From Euonymus europaeus (taxonomy: Eukaryota > Streptophyta > Magnoliopsida > Celastrales > Celastraceae), in contig OY756962.1 of the NCBI GenBank assembly GCA_963580455.1, forward strand, positions 23,263,001 to 23,327,000: a DNA stretch of 64,000 nt, written 5' to 3'. Both the position numbers and the translations under genes were made by a program. Positions within the stretch are counted from its first letter, which is position 1, and each line of letters begins with the position of its first letter. This document shows positions 12,330 to 22,909 of the stretch, in pieces. The notes under the pieces were generated by a model. The model was not told the origin of the DNA, made no database searches, and worked only from the letters and a program-made list of their open reading frames with translations.

Positions 12330-14497
12330 GAAGACTTGTGATCTTGTAGAATTTTCATATTGGTTGAAAATATGTGGACAGAGATTACCATCAAGAGAAA
12401 TGTGAAAGAGTTTCCACTCAAGTTTGTCTGTCAATTTATTTTTTCACTGACAATGTTTCTTGAGTAAACAATGTTTTGAAGATTGAATGTTATGGGGTTC
12501 CATACTATATTAAAGTGAATTTTCTTTTTTGGGTGATAGCATATTGTTTGAATGTATTTGGCGCCATACTATATGAGTTAGAAATGTTCTGAATTCGATC
12601 CCTTCCCTTTTGTGAATGATATTCTTGTGATCACGTGTTTGGTTTTGGCTCAACTTATCGTTTGGTCAGGTGGATAAAAAAAGGTTCTAGATTATATTAA
12701 TTGACTTTGTGAATTATATTTCTTGGGGAGTTCATCTACCATTCATTCTGTATGTTTTTGTGGATAGTGAAGCACAAGGTGTGCATACACAAATGCATGC
12801 ATTGTGCCGACACACATCACATGCTTTTCAGTTGGAAACAAATCTATGAAGCAGATCATATGGTTGCCGCTATACCCATCTGATCCAGAATCAGATATTA
12901 GTCATCCTTAGTGGGCCCAGATACTTTATGATGGATACAGATACTCACATCACACACATTCTTTAATTATTTTTTCTATAATTTGTTTGATATAAATATA
13001 AACTCGGGTCAATAAGTCTGTGCGGACAAATGTTTTCATTTGATGACAGAATAAATAAAGTCAAAGCTTAGTACATGGTCATAATGATATTACTACTGAT
13101 GAGAATCAAACTCAAAAACTTTTAAGTCCATAAAATTTGGTCCTAGGGACCAACTAGACTATCATCCAAATGGCTTCATTTCTAATACCATGATATCCAA
13201 CTAGACTATCATCCAAATGGCTTCATTTCTAATACCATGATATAGTTAAAGGTAATTGTTGAGACTTGTAAAATCCCACATCATGTGAAGGACTCCAATT
13301 GATACAATTTCTAATTAAGTATCAAAGAGTAACGAACTAGGAAGAATAAAATTGTGCCGACATGATGAAATCAACAAAATCAAATAACTGAGAATGGACA
13401 ATATCGTTAATGCGAGTGGGTTTAGAATTTCTAACATGATATCAAAACAATGACTCGATCTAGTTTGACAAAATCCGACTCTTAAGTGTGAGGCTGAGTT
13501 ATGAAGATTTATAACCTACATTGCTTGGAAAACTCCAAGTGGTATCGTTTGTAAGAAAAGACCAACACTATCACACAAATAAGACCCTTTCCTAGGGTCT
13601 AAGCATTAAAGAGTAACAACAAAGGAAGAACAAAATCATGTGAGTTCGATGTATCCATCAGAATCGAATAACTCAAAATAGATAATTGATTTATAGTGAG
13701 GGTTGGATTTTCTTATAATAATTAATCATATATTAAACAATTAAAAATTATGCCAATAAAAGCTAAAAGCAATATATATATATATATATATATTCCCCTG
13801 GAGCTAAAGCAAGTTGTGGTTTAGAACTTGGAGCCCACTTGCTAAATAAGACAAAAAGAAAAGAAAATAACACAATGACCCATCTAATTATACTTTATTG
13901 ATAAGATAATTTGTTTTCTTTGGCAACGTGTCAAAATTTGATAGGCTGGTGTATGCCTTTTTCTCTATAGCAAGCAAAGAGTTGCTGCCAAATATTCTTT
14001 GTTTCTTGGAAAGAGGAGGAGCAACTGACAAAGACTCCATAGTTTATACTGTATACGCTACAAATCCATACACTATTAATAAATTTATTTATTAATATTT
14101 TTATTTAAATTGGGATATTAATTTTTTTTAATTGTAACAATGATTAATTATTAATTAGATGCAAAACCTTAGCCTCCTAACAGCTGCCCAAAAGGTTAGA
14201 ATCCTAGGAAGCCTTGTAAAATCTATAAAAAAATTCACTAATCTTTCAACTCTCAATATTGATTGTGTTTTATATAGTGGATAACCAGCTATTAATTAAG
14301 GCTGATCAAGGGTAAAGATCATGACACGCAGACGCAAAGTGGACCTCCGCATGAAATAATGATGGAGTGGCAAGCACATGATAACACAAGTAAAATATAT
14401 CATGTGCCTCACCCAAAGAATTCCCTTGATGATCCTTACTCTTCTCTCAATGCATCGACTTTTCAATCCTTTTCATGGCAATGCCACTATGTAAGTA

Positions 14498-14532
<35 letters not shown>

Positions 14533-16514
14533 CTTATTTATATGTTAACAGGTTGAAAGTTGAGATATTCTAGTTCCCATGTAACTTTCAAGGGTTTGAT
14601 GTTAATCGATTAGAGCTTTTAACTGGTTTTAGATTACATGTACATCCGGTTCTCTACTCGATCAGTTGACACACAAAAGTGTATTCGTGTTTATTGTGCG
14701 AGATTTGAATAGCGTGGGAGAAATGGCAAATTCAGAAAATGAAATGAGAGGGCGTATTTAATGAAAATTGGCTTGAGGGGCTAACGTGACCCATTTTAGT
14801 AAGTTGAGGGGCCAAAATGACCCAAAACGCAAAGTTCGAGGACTTTTTCGATACTTATCCCAAAAATATATTCCATCGTTTAAAAATGGTTTGTGAATTA
14901 GTACGCAAGTTCTGCGGCAGATTTATGATATAAAATGGGGCTCAATTGCCCATGCCCCACATAATTTTTTATTATAAAAAATGAAAATGTTATATGGTTT
15001 ATATTGTCCGATTTCATTGTTACATCATATTACAATAGAATATCATATTTCATTATAATATTATATTCCATTTTAAGTGTTCATTTTTTCATTGTAATAT
15101 TAGATTTTGTTGTAAGTTTTATCATGAAACATGATATTACAATGAAATGAAACAATATTAACTATATAGCCCTCGACTAGTTAAAAAAGAAAAACTTGTA
15201 AGTAATTTTATTTTAGCTTAATTAGCCTCTATTTGGTAGAGTGTAAGAGAGATTTACGAAGATTTACGCTCTTTTTCTCACAAGCTTATACGGTATATCA
15301 TTTTACACTTCAATACTTACACGACATGTATAGAGCTTAATACCCCTATTAGTATTTTAAGTATATTTATGTAGTAATTTAATAGCTTATATGCTATCAT
15401 AATTTTAACAATACCAAATGTCAACAACTTATTCGACAGTTTATATCTCGTTATTAATTTTACTAGGTCAAACACTTAGCAAGTGGAAGCTTCTGAAAAG
15501 TTAAAACTAAATCGATGGTGACTACACACTCCAACTCCTCCCCCCCTCTAAAAATTATGTATAAGCTCTCAAAATTTTCAACAACTATGAGAGGAGTAGA
15601 GATCTGACACTTATCCCCAAATGTTGATCTACTATTTTTAAATATATTTTGTGCTGAATAAGGTATTCTTTTAGGTTTCTTCATAGGTTTAAATATTGTT
15701 ATCATCCAACTTTCGTGGTTCCTTGATAAATTTTTTGATGTGTTTTAGCAACAAATTCATGGCGCAAAATGACGAGACTTCAATATTTGATGAAGATCAA
15801 TATCTCTAATGTCACATCGAGATCAAAGAGAAGTCAAGAACCTTGATTATGACCATTTATGTTTGTTTGTTGTCATTTTGTTTATTTAAGTTTGTCCGGA
15901 TTCATCCAAGAACAATATTATCCGGGTAGATTCCAATGTTATTTGAATACATCTCAGTGCCATATTATTTTTTGCTCTTGGGTGCAGGTGCCTACTTTCT
16001 TGAGCTTAGATTTGTAATTTTTACACTGTTAATGCAACATTAGGTATAAATTGTTTGAGTTTATATATTTTTCCAAAAAAATAAAACTAAACCAATTTCA
16101 TATTAGTGGTGATAAAATGACCTATCACTAAATAGCCTGTATTGTCTCATCACATTTTAATATTGTATTTTATTGTAAAATTTATAATGTAATATGATAT
16201 TACAATAAAATATTATATTAAACTAAGATATTTCATTCTAAACGGACAATGAAATATGATATTATAATAAAATATGATATTTTTATTATAAATTTATAAT
16301 CAAATACAAATTAAAATGAAATAAGTTATTAAGGACCGTTTAAACCAGACGATATAACATTTTTCATTTCATATAGTTCCCTTTAAATGTTGCAATGGCA
16401 TTTCAGACATAATTATTGAAAATCAAGGGCAAAATAAATGGCCTACTCTTAACTCTATATTTGTTCCCTCACTGACCTCTTCTTCATCATCAATCAATTC
16501 ACACACAGAAAAAC
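12330..16514. repeat. Repeat-rich intergenic region between the TRM and DUF1645 genes
   Basis: No conserved gene was recognised in 4.2 kb. The region contains a 47-bp unit present twice in tandem (about 13150-13243), two diverged copies of one dispersed-type sequence (about 13260-13430 and 13440-13700, sharing the AAAGAGTAAC...GAAGAA...AAATAACT motif order), (AT)n runs at 13773-13792 and 14501-14529, and AT-rich low-complexity stretches with repeated ATGATATTACAAT motifs (about 14990-15160 and 16140-16330). A repeat-like AGTTGAGGGGCCAAAATGAC segment lies near 14800. Confidence 0.5.
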
Positions 16515-17666
16515 ATGGAGCTCCAAACTCCAAGCAACCAAACCTCAACCCAAGACCTTGGAAACCCTAAAAATGGCAAAACCCATGAAACCCAGTTCGT
16601 CACGGAAGAAGACATTGACAGTACTTGCTCCACTCCTTATGTCAGTGCTTCATCAAGCCCTGGCCATGTTCATGGACCCGGGTCCGGACCCTTCAATGGT
16701 GGTGGGTTCTTCTACAGTGCTCCGTGTAGTCCAATGCACTTCTCCATAACCTCGTCTGCTTCTATGTCCAGAGCTTTGGAAGACAACAACCATGGCAGTA
16801 ATTCAGTGCCATATGGTTATGAGTTCGAGTTCTCCGCACGGTTTGTCTCGAACGGGTCAGGTCAAACCGGCTCAATGAGCTCGGCGGATGAGTTGTTCTT
16901 GAATGGGAAGATCCGACCCATGAAGCTCTCGACCCATTTGGAGATACCCCAAGCTCCATTAGTAGATCCTGAAGACGATAATGATTCGAGCAACAACAAT
17001 GGCGACAGCTCTCGAGGCAGAGATCTACGACAAGTACGGGATAAGTCTATGAGGAGAAGAACCAGATCTATATCGCCACAAAGAACGACGTCGTTCGAGT
17101 TTGACAAAAATGGGGATTTCTGTTTGAACGATGATGAAGCCACAGAACAGAGTAGTAGTAATGACAACAAAAACGACGACGTTCCATCATCACCGTCAAT
17201 GTTTACTACGCCTTCTGCTTCCACTTCAAGGTCATCTTCAGCTGGTAGGAGCTCAAAGAGATGGGTTTTCTTGAAGGATTTTCTTTACAGAAGCAAAAGT
17301 GAAGGCAGAGCAAGCAACAACAACAAGTTCTGGTCAACAATCTCATTCTCTCCAGTGAAAGAGAAGAAGTCCATTAATAACCCATGTGAAAAGGAAGCTT
17401 CTTTTAAGGTTAAGAGTGGAATTAGTGTTACCGAGAATCAACAGAAGGTGAAGAAGCCAGTGAATGGACTAGGGAAGAGGAGGAAGGTACCACCATCCCC
17501 ACACGAGCTCCATTACATGGCAAGTAGAGCTCAAGCTGAGGAAATGAAGAAGAGGACCTTCTTGCCTTACAAGCATGGATTGTTTGGTTGCTTAGGATTT
17601 AGTTCAAAAGGTTATGGAGCCATGAATGGCCTTGCTAGAGCTTTCAACCCTGTTTCTTCCAGGTAA
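16515..17666 (+). CDS. DUF1645 family protein (383 aa, single exon)
   Basis: An intronless gene for a plant-specific DUF1645 protein. Rice members of this family affect grain length and stress responses, but no biochemical activity is established. Recognisable blocks are TPYVSASSSPG near residue 40, GGFFYSAPCSPMHF near 62, YEFEFSARF near 102, the signature SADELFLNGKIRPMKL near 122, a basic stretch MRRRTRSISPQ near 180, a Ser-rich region with SSKRWVFLKDFLYRSKSEGR near 248, and a highly conserved C-terminus (HELHYMASRAQAEEMKKRTF, then HGLFGCLGFSSKGYGAMNGL and FNPVSSR). The ATG at 16515 follows a pyrimidine-rich leader and begins the only long frame. The length suits the family. The LFLNGKIRPM block also resembles membrane-associated kinase regulators, so that label is an alternative. 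Confidence 0.88.
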   Translation: MELQTPSNQTSTQDLGNPKNGKTHETQFVTEEDIDSTCSTPYVSASSSPGHVHGPGSGPFNGGGFFYSAPCSPMHFSITSSASMSRALEDNNHGSNSVPYGYEFEFSARFVSNGSGQTGSMSSADELFLNGKIRPMKLSTHLEIPQAPLVDPEDDNDSSNNNGDSSRGRDLRQVRDKSMRRRTRSISPQRTTSFEFDKNGDFCLNDDEATEQSSSNDNKNDDVPSSPSMFTTPSASTSRSSSAGRSSKRWVFLKDFLYRSKSEGRASNNNKFWSTISFSPVKEKKSINNPCEKEASFKVKSGISVTENQQKVKKPVNGLGKRRKVPPSPHELHYMASRAQAEEMKKRTFLPYKHGLFGCLGFSSKGYGAMNGLARAFNPVSSR

Positions 17667-19199
17667 AGGAAGAAACTATACTATTGTACAGTTTCCTTTT
17701 TCTTTCTTTAATTAATGAGATTATGGTTATTTGTGTGTATCTATTTAGTTTTGAGTCTTCTCTATGTTAAAAAGATTGAGAATTATCTCTTCTTTTATGC
17801 CTCTGTTTCCATGTACTAGCAGAGTAAATCAATATGACAATATGCAATGTCTTTCTTGATTGCAATAGTTGAAATCTCTGTAATAATCTCCAGGTTATAT
17901 TTCAGGTCATAGGTTTTGATTGTAAGCAGAAGTGGATCACTGTTAAATAGTATCCCTAAATTGGATTTATTTGAACAATAATATGCTGCTGTTGCACATG
18001 GTAGAGGGACACAACCAGTAGCTAGACACAGTCCTGTTAAAATTAGGTACTAAAAAAGGTCCCATACTGCCAACAATTAGTTGTAGATGCCCTTCTTCTG
18101 GTGGAACTTTGCCTAAGTTTTGGTTGCATTCAAGTCATTTATGTGCAAACAAAGAGATTGCTGCATGAGATGCTTCTTGGGTGATTTGGGAAAGGATGGT
18201 GAAGTGACCCATCCTGCCTGGATTACCTTTCACTTGGGTTTAAATTGCTGCATAAAACTAAGGTAGATCCAGGAGAGAAAATCTCATTCTAAATGGGTCT
18301 GAGTGTCTCCTAGACATTGACATCAAGGAGATTGAGATATTGACACAAAGATTTGCAGGATCATGAGGCATTGACTTGGTGATGATAAATTTATTTATGG
18401 CAAATTCGAATCAGGAAACAAGTTTGCAGATCTCTTAATGGCTTCTTCTTACCATCATTCATTCATTCACCCATTCATTCACCCATTTGTACAGATCCGC
18501 ACAGTTTTGTTCTTAAAAGAGTCCTTCTTAAAAAAAGTCATCTTAGTCCAAAGGATCAATTGGATACTCGATTAACACCATACCCATATGAGATACAAGT
18601 ATCAACAATAAATACACGACTGTTACAACTCTAGGTGAGAATGTTGAAGTTTCTTGAGAAATTCAATTCAATGTGTGGGTCTGTGTAGGGTTAAGAACTG
18701 GAGGCAATAAATTTGAGGCAGGGGGGAAATAGTGTCACAATCACATCATGGTCCCCTCAAGAGGTCCATTATTGTTCATGGGTTTGTCATCATGGTCCCC
18801 TCAAGAGGTCCATTATTGTTCATGGGTTTGTAGTCTAATTTCTATGTTTTCGCAAGAATCATTATGATGGTGCATGTCATGGGTCGGACCATAAAAGTCT
18901 GCTTGAGAATTCCACTGTGTTCAGTCACCATCAACCCAGATCTGGAACCATTTCTTCTTTTATTTTTAACATAATTTGATTCAATATCGAGCTCATGCTG
19001 CAAGTACATTCTTAATATTGTATATGGGTTTAAACTCGATTTGTCATACCGTCACACATAAATAAAATAAATTGATCCAAAATATAACGCATATCGCCTG
19101 TTTATATGGTATCAATCTCGATTATAAAAAAAATATAGACATCTGCCACAACTTGAATTCAATTTATCAAATTCCATACCATAACATTACCTACATTAG
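17667..19199. other. Intergenic region with a 44-bp tandem duplication
   Basis: The DUF1645 3' UTR is followed by non-coding sequence. A 44-bp unit starting CATCATGGTCCCCTCAAGAG is present twice in direct tandem (18744-18787 and 18788-18831) with almost no divergence. No gene was recognised. Confidence 0.6.
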
Positions 19200-19562
19200 T
19201 GTGCATGCGGGTAGTCGGGGTCTGTAGTAGTTTTTCTAAATTAATTTTGATGCAGTAAACACTTTTTTTTAAAAAATTTATAGATGTGTTTTGATTGGAA
19301 TTATGAGTCTAACAGTATATTGTTTGTGTCAAACATAAATTAAATGGATCGTAAAAAAGACACAATAATTATGAACCGTTAAATATTAAAAAAAATATTA
19401 TATTCATTTGATTTTTGTTTGACACAATCAATATATCTTGGACTCATAATCCCAATCAAAACACATCTATAATTTAACATTTTTTTATTACATCAAATTT
19501 ATTTACAACGGGATCTGCCGTAGAAAAACTACAATAGCCTACACGTTTGCATGCAGATCCAA
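19200..19562. mobile_element. Foldback (long inverted repeat) MITE-like element
   Basis: The left half and the reverse complement of the right half align over roughly 150 bp. Both arms contain GTAGTTTTTCTA, ATAGATGTGTTTTGATTGG and ATTATGAGTC in the same order, with TGCATGC near both outer ends. The element would form a long imperfect hairpin. No coding capacity was seen. The family and target duplication were not determined. Confidence 0.65.
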
Positions 19563-19942
19563 AATCCAATTTATCCCAAGAAACATTGGAACAGTTTTTT
19601 GCAAGATTTGACAGTTGCTTTGTAGGCCTTAAAAATAGAAGCTATGAATATGATGGGTAGAAAGAATCAATGCCCTTTTCTATCTCCAAATCTGAATGAA
19701 CAAATAGTTCACATGAATCACCAATAAGAACCCAAATAGTGGGCCAAATGTTAACTCAAAATCTAAATTTTATGATCATAAATGTCCTATCCTATCCTGT
19801 ATGATCCATGTGAAAATTTCTGCAAGTTTTTCCATGACTTGCTTCCTTTCCATTATATTGATTCCTTATTCATTTTTCGGGTTTGCGGTCACTACCTTTG
19901 GTGTGTATGTGTACTCCTTATATGCGAGAGAACAGAGAGACG

Positions 19943-20071
19943 AGAGTGAGACGGATTAATGGATCGGCCATGATATGGATCGAAAAACATGTGCTGGATA
20001 ATTGTGATTTTGAAGTTATTATTGACGATTTTGCTTCTCAAAATGTAATGCGGTTTAAAATATTTATGTGA
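19943..20071 (+). pseudogene. hAT (Tip100-like) transposase C-terminal remnant
   Basis: The frame reads INGSAMIWIEKHVLDN, then FEVIIDDFASQNVMRFKIF and a stop. This matches the end of the hAT dimerisation domain of Tip100-type transposases (ERLNGLAMLSIE..., IIDDFASQNARR...). No upstream transposase domain or terminal inverted repeat was found, so it is a short fossil. It is related to, but clearly diverged from, the hAT fragment inside the P450 gene (29552-29719). Confidence 0.65.
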
Positions 20072-20420
20072 TTTCATATAATTCTAAAAAATGTATAATT
20101 ATATTTTTTTTAATCAATTATTGTAATGACTGATGGCCCAGCTAGCCTCCCAAAATTGGGTTTCAGCCATCAGAAATTTCATGTCATATTTTATGTTTTG
20201 AAATTTTGCTAAAGTACAGAGAGAGACCTCCAATGAACGGTTCTTGCTTTAGATGGGACATCAATGTCTATTTGTAAACATTTGAAACACAGACACTGCA
20301 TTGTTTGTTATCTTCCAAACAATCAACTTCTACATCAACTGTCACAACCATTTATAATGACATATTTCTACTCATAAATCCAGTAAAACCTCAATGAATC
20401 AACAGAGAAGATTTACCTTA

Positions 20421-20915
20421 TCAAGCATAGGTCGAGAGCCGCTGAGTTTCTCTCTTAATCTGCAGTTCTGCACCTTTCTCCACACTGCTCTTGGCAGCTT
20501 TCAAGAAGATCTGAACATATCTGCAAAGGAAACTAATAATCTGAAGAAACATAAATGTTGACCAGAAAGATAGGATGGCCTTTTTCTCATCATTGCCAGC
20601 AGTTACAAACTCTTTAACCAAGCTATCCAAAGTCAAAAATATCCAATCCTAATCAATGAAAACATAAAACCCATCAAAGACAAGAAATATGTAGTTGTGA
20701 TGGGGCCTGTTAAAGATACATATCCTCACTAACTTCGGAAATAAGTTGTCCTTTTCAATCCCGATCGACTAGTGCCACATTTGTCCTTAATGAAAGCGAT
20801 GAAATCTTACAAATCTCGGCCACCACATTAATCGTCACCAGCTTTGTTGCTCTTTGGGAGAGAATTTTAAGGTGGGATATTGAGATATTGTAGATATCCG
20901 AATTTACAATAGCTA
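20421..20915 (-). pseudogene. Protein disulfide isomerase PDIL2-1-type pseudogene fragment
   Basis: Minus-strand sequence matches the end of the second thioredoxin domain and the ERp29c-like D domain of plant PDIL2-1. In order one can read YPTLKFSPK, SNKAGDD, CGGRDL, DFIAFIKDKCGTSR, SLVKEFVTAGNDEKKAILS and, after what looks like a retained intron acceptor (TTTGCAG), YVQIFLKAAKSSVEKGAE. The pieces are in different frames. In-frame stops sit after SNKAGDD and between GGRDL and DFIAF. At least one 1-nt and one 2-nt shift are needed near 20870-20890. The catalytic CGHC sites are absent. The remaining intron trace indicates a genomic duplication rather than a processed copy. Confidence 0.75.
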
Positions 20916-22179
20916 AGTTTTCAGAATTTGAGCTTCAATGGGCCACTGATAACCTTTTAGGAGTGTGCATCCCCTCTGTGAAGAATGAGAAAATTATTTA
21001 TAGTGTATGAGTTGACCTAGGAAGTTCCCTTGCTAATTATAGCACGGTCCTTTGGTTTTTATAAAAAGAAATAATTTGTGTGAAAAAGAGTTACTTGGAG
21101 TCTTATAACATGTGTCAGATAGATTGTTGCGATAAAACAAAAATACCTTTTGATATCAAAGAGCTCCTAATATGACATTGCAGGTGAGCTCTAGATTCTT
21201 TTATTTGGCGAGCTTCAACTTAGGCGAGCTCTCATGTCTGAATTCCAATCTTTAGGCTTTGCATTTCTTTGGGCCTTGAGCTTGGTTCTTGCACTTTTGA
21301 TATGTTGGGCCTGAGCTCAAATAGACTCTTAGTTAATCAAATACTGACTGGACTTTAACCTTATTTAAAAAGTGGGTCAGACCTGATTTTGATCAGTATA
21401 GATATCTATTTACACCATAACTATACAGGTTGCATCCCCTCCCACCCTATCTGACTTTTCTTGCTTTAGTTGTAACATCATGATTAATTGTTATAATTTA
21501 TGAATACAAATTTAACATTAGATAAAAATGAAAACCCATATAATAATGATGAGACAGGGAAAAGACATTCCAAAACCCTTCAATTTATTTTTCTAAAGAC
21601 AATGCTACTTATCAAATTAAGAAGAAAAAAATGAGACTCATTTTAAGGAACTGACCTTTCCAATTAAAACAGATTTTGCCTTGGTAAAACTTGTACCCAG
21701 CTTCTGGATCAATCTTTGTTTACAGTGCCCACACTTGACATTGGAAAAAAACTTCTTCAAGTTTTACAAATAAAAAATCAGAAATAACAGAGATGAGGCA
21801 ATCATTCAATCTGGCTTTTTGTGCATGTGAAAACCTTTGACACATGGAGATTCATACGCATTTCGAATCCAAAAAAATTTCTACCTTCCATGGAATTTTT
21901 ATGGATTATAGAACAATCTCCTACTCTCATCAACTTCAGCTAGTTGGATACACATAGCAGCATTGAGCTAAAAAGAAACATGGTCTCTTAGCGAAACAAA
22001 AAGACTAATAAGAAAGAAATCAAGTTGCAGATTTATCACTCACTCAGCTTCCATTTCAAGTTAACTCCTATGCAATACAAATATATACCTTTTTACACAT
22101 ATACGCATTACGCATATGGTATAGTTATGTTTATTGTATATAACTATACCAAGCAAAGCAATGTTCAGAGCAGTCCAAC
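20916..22179. other. Intergenic, no gene recognised
   Basis: AT-rich sequence without conserved coding segments or clear element ends. The last hundred bases precede the SNU23-like exon 1 and may contain its promoter. Confidence 0.4.
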
Positions 22180-22428
22180 ATGAGTAACAATGTAAGTCCT
22201 GATTTCTTATTCGCGAAAAATTAATGATATTTGTTTTTCTTTTGAATTTGATTTTTAAGGGTTGCTCAGATATCTCATTTTGTTGTAAGTTCAGCTGGGT
22301 TTTGATTTTCACAGGCTGCTGGCATTGATAACACCTTCAGAAGGAAATTCGATCGCGAAGAGTATCTTGAACGTGCTCGTGAGCGCGAAAGACAGGTTCT
22401 TCAGGCCTTCCATTCTTCAAAAAAGTGA
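22180..22428 (+). pseudogene. SNU23/ZMAT2-like gene with internal deletion (42-codon remnant)
   Basis: ZMAT2/SNU23 proteins are U4/U6.U5 tri-snRNP components with a matrin-type zinc finger. Exon 1 (22180-22191, MSNN) ends at a perfect GTAAGT donor. Exon 2 (from 22315, after TTTTCACAG) encodes AAGIDNTFRRKFDREEYLER followed by ARERERQ, the conserved N-terminus. The frame then runs directly into VLQAFHSSKK and a stop, resembling the family's extreme C-terminus (GF..SSKK). The zinc finger and everything between are missing. The simplest reading is an internal deletion joining both ends in frame. A GTTCTTCAG stretch at the junction could be a relic of splice signals. A functional micropeptide is possible but unsupported. 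Confidence 0.7.
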
Positions 22429-22909
22429 TTATTTGATGACTCCATGCACTCTGGGGGATTGATTTATGCTGTGCTTCTTTGTTCAAACTCTTGTTTTTGA
22501 TCATAAGATTTACGACTTCACAAATAACAGATTCGGGATCTCGTTTCCAGAAAATGCATTGTGGTTATGGTAGGTGAGAGCCATTAGCATGTTCTTCGTA
22601 GTCGTGCTTCACTGAATGAGGTACTGTCGCACGGGCACATCTATAGTCAAGAGAAATGGACGCTCTTTACTTTACATTGTAACATGTACAAGTTTGGATA
22701 GTTGTCGCATGCACAGCGATCATAGCTAATGCCATAATAAGTAAGAGACAGTGGTACTTTCTGCTATACGTAAGAGACAGAGGATGATCATGACCATCAT
22801 GTTTGAAGTTGTGTGAAATTGAAGCGCATCGAACATCAATACTGAAGAAGCCGCATATTTCACATTGATAGATGAAGCCATGGTTGTGAGCATGAAAAAA
22901 AAACCACTA
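22429..22909. other. Intergenic, no gene recognised
   Basis: Probable downstream sequence of two convergent genes (the SNU23-like remnant and the DC1 gene). The motif GTAAGAGACAG occurs twice (about 22740 and 22769). No further feature was seen. Confidence 0.4.
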
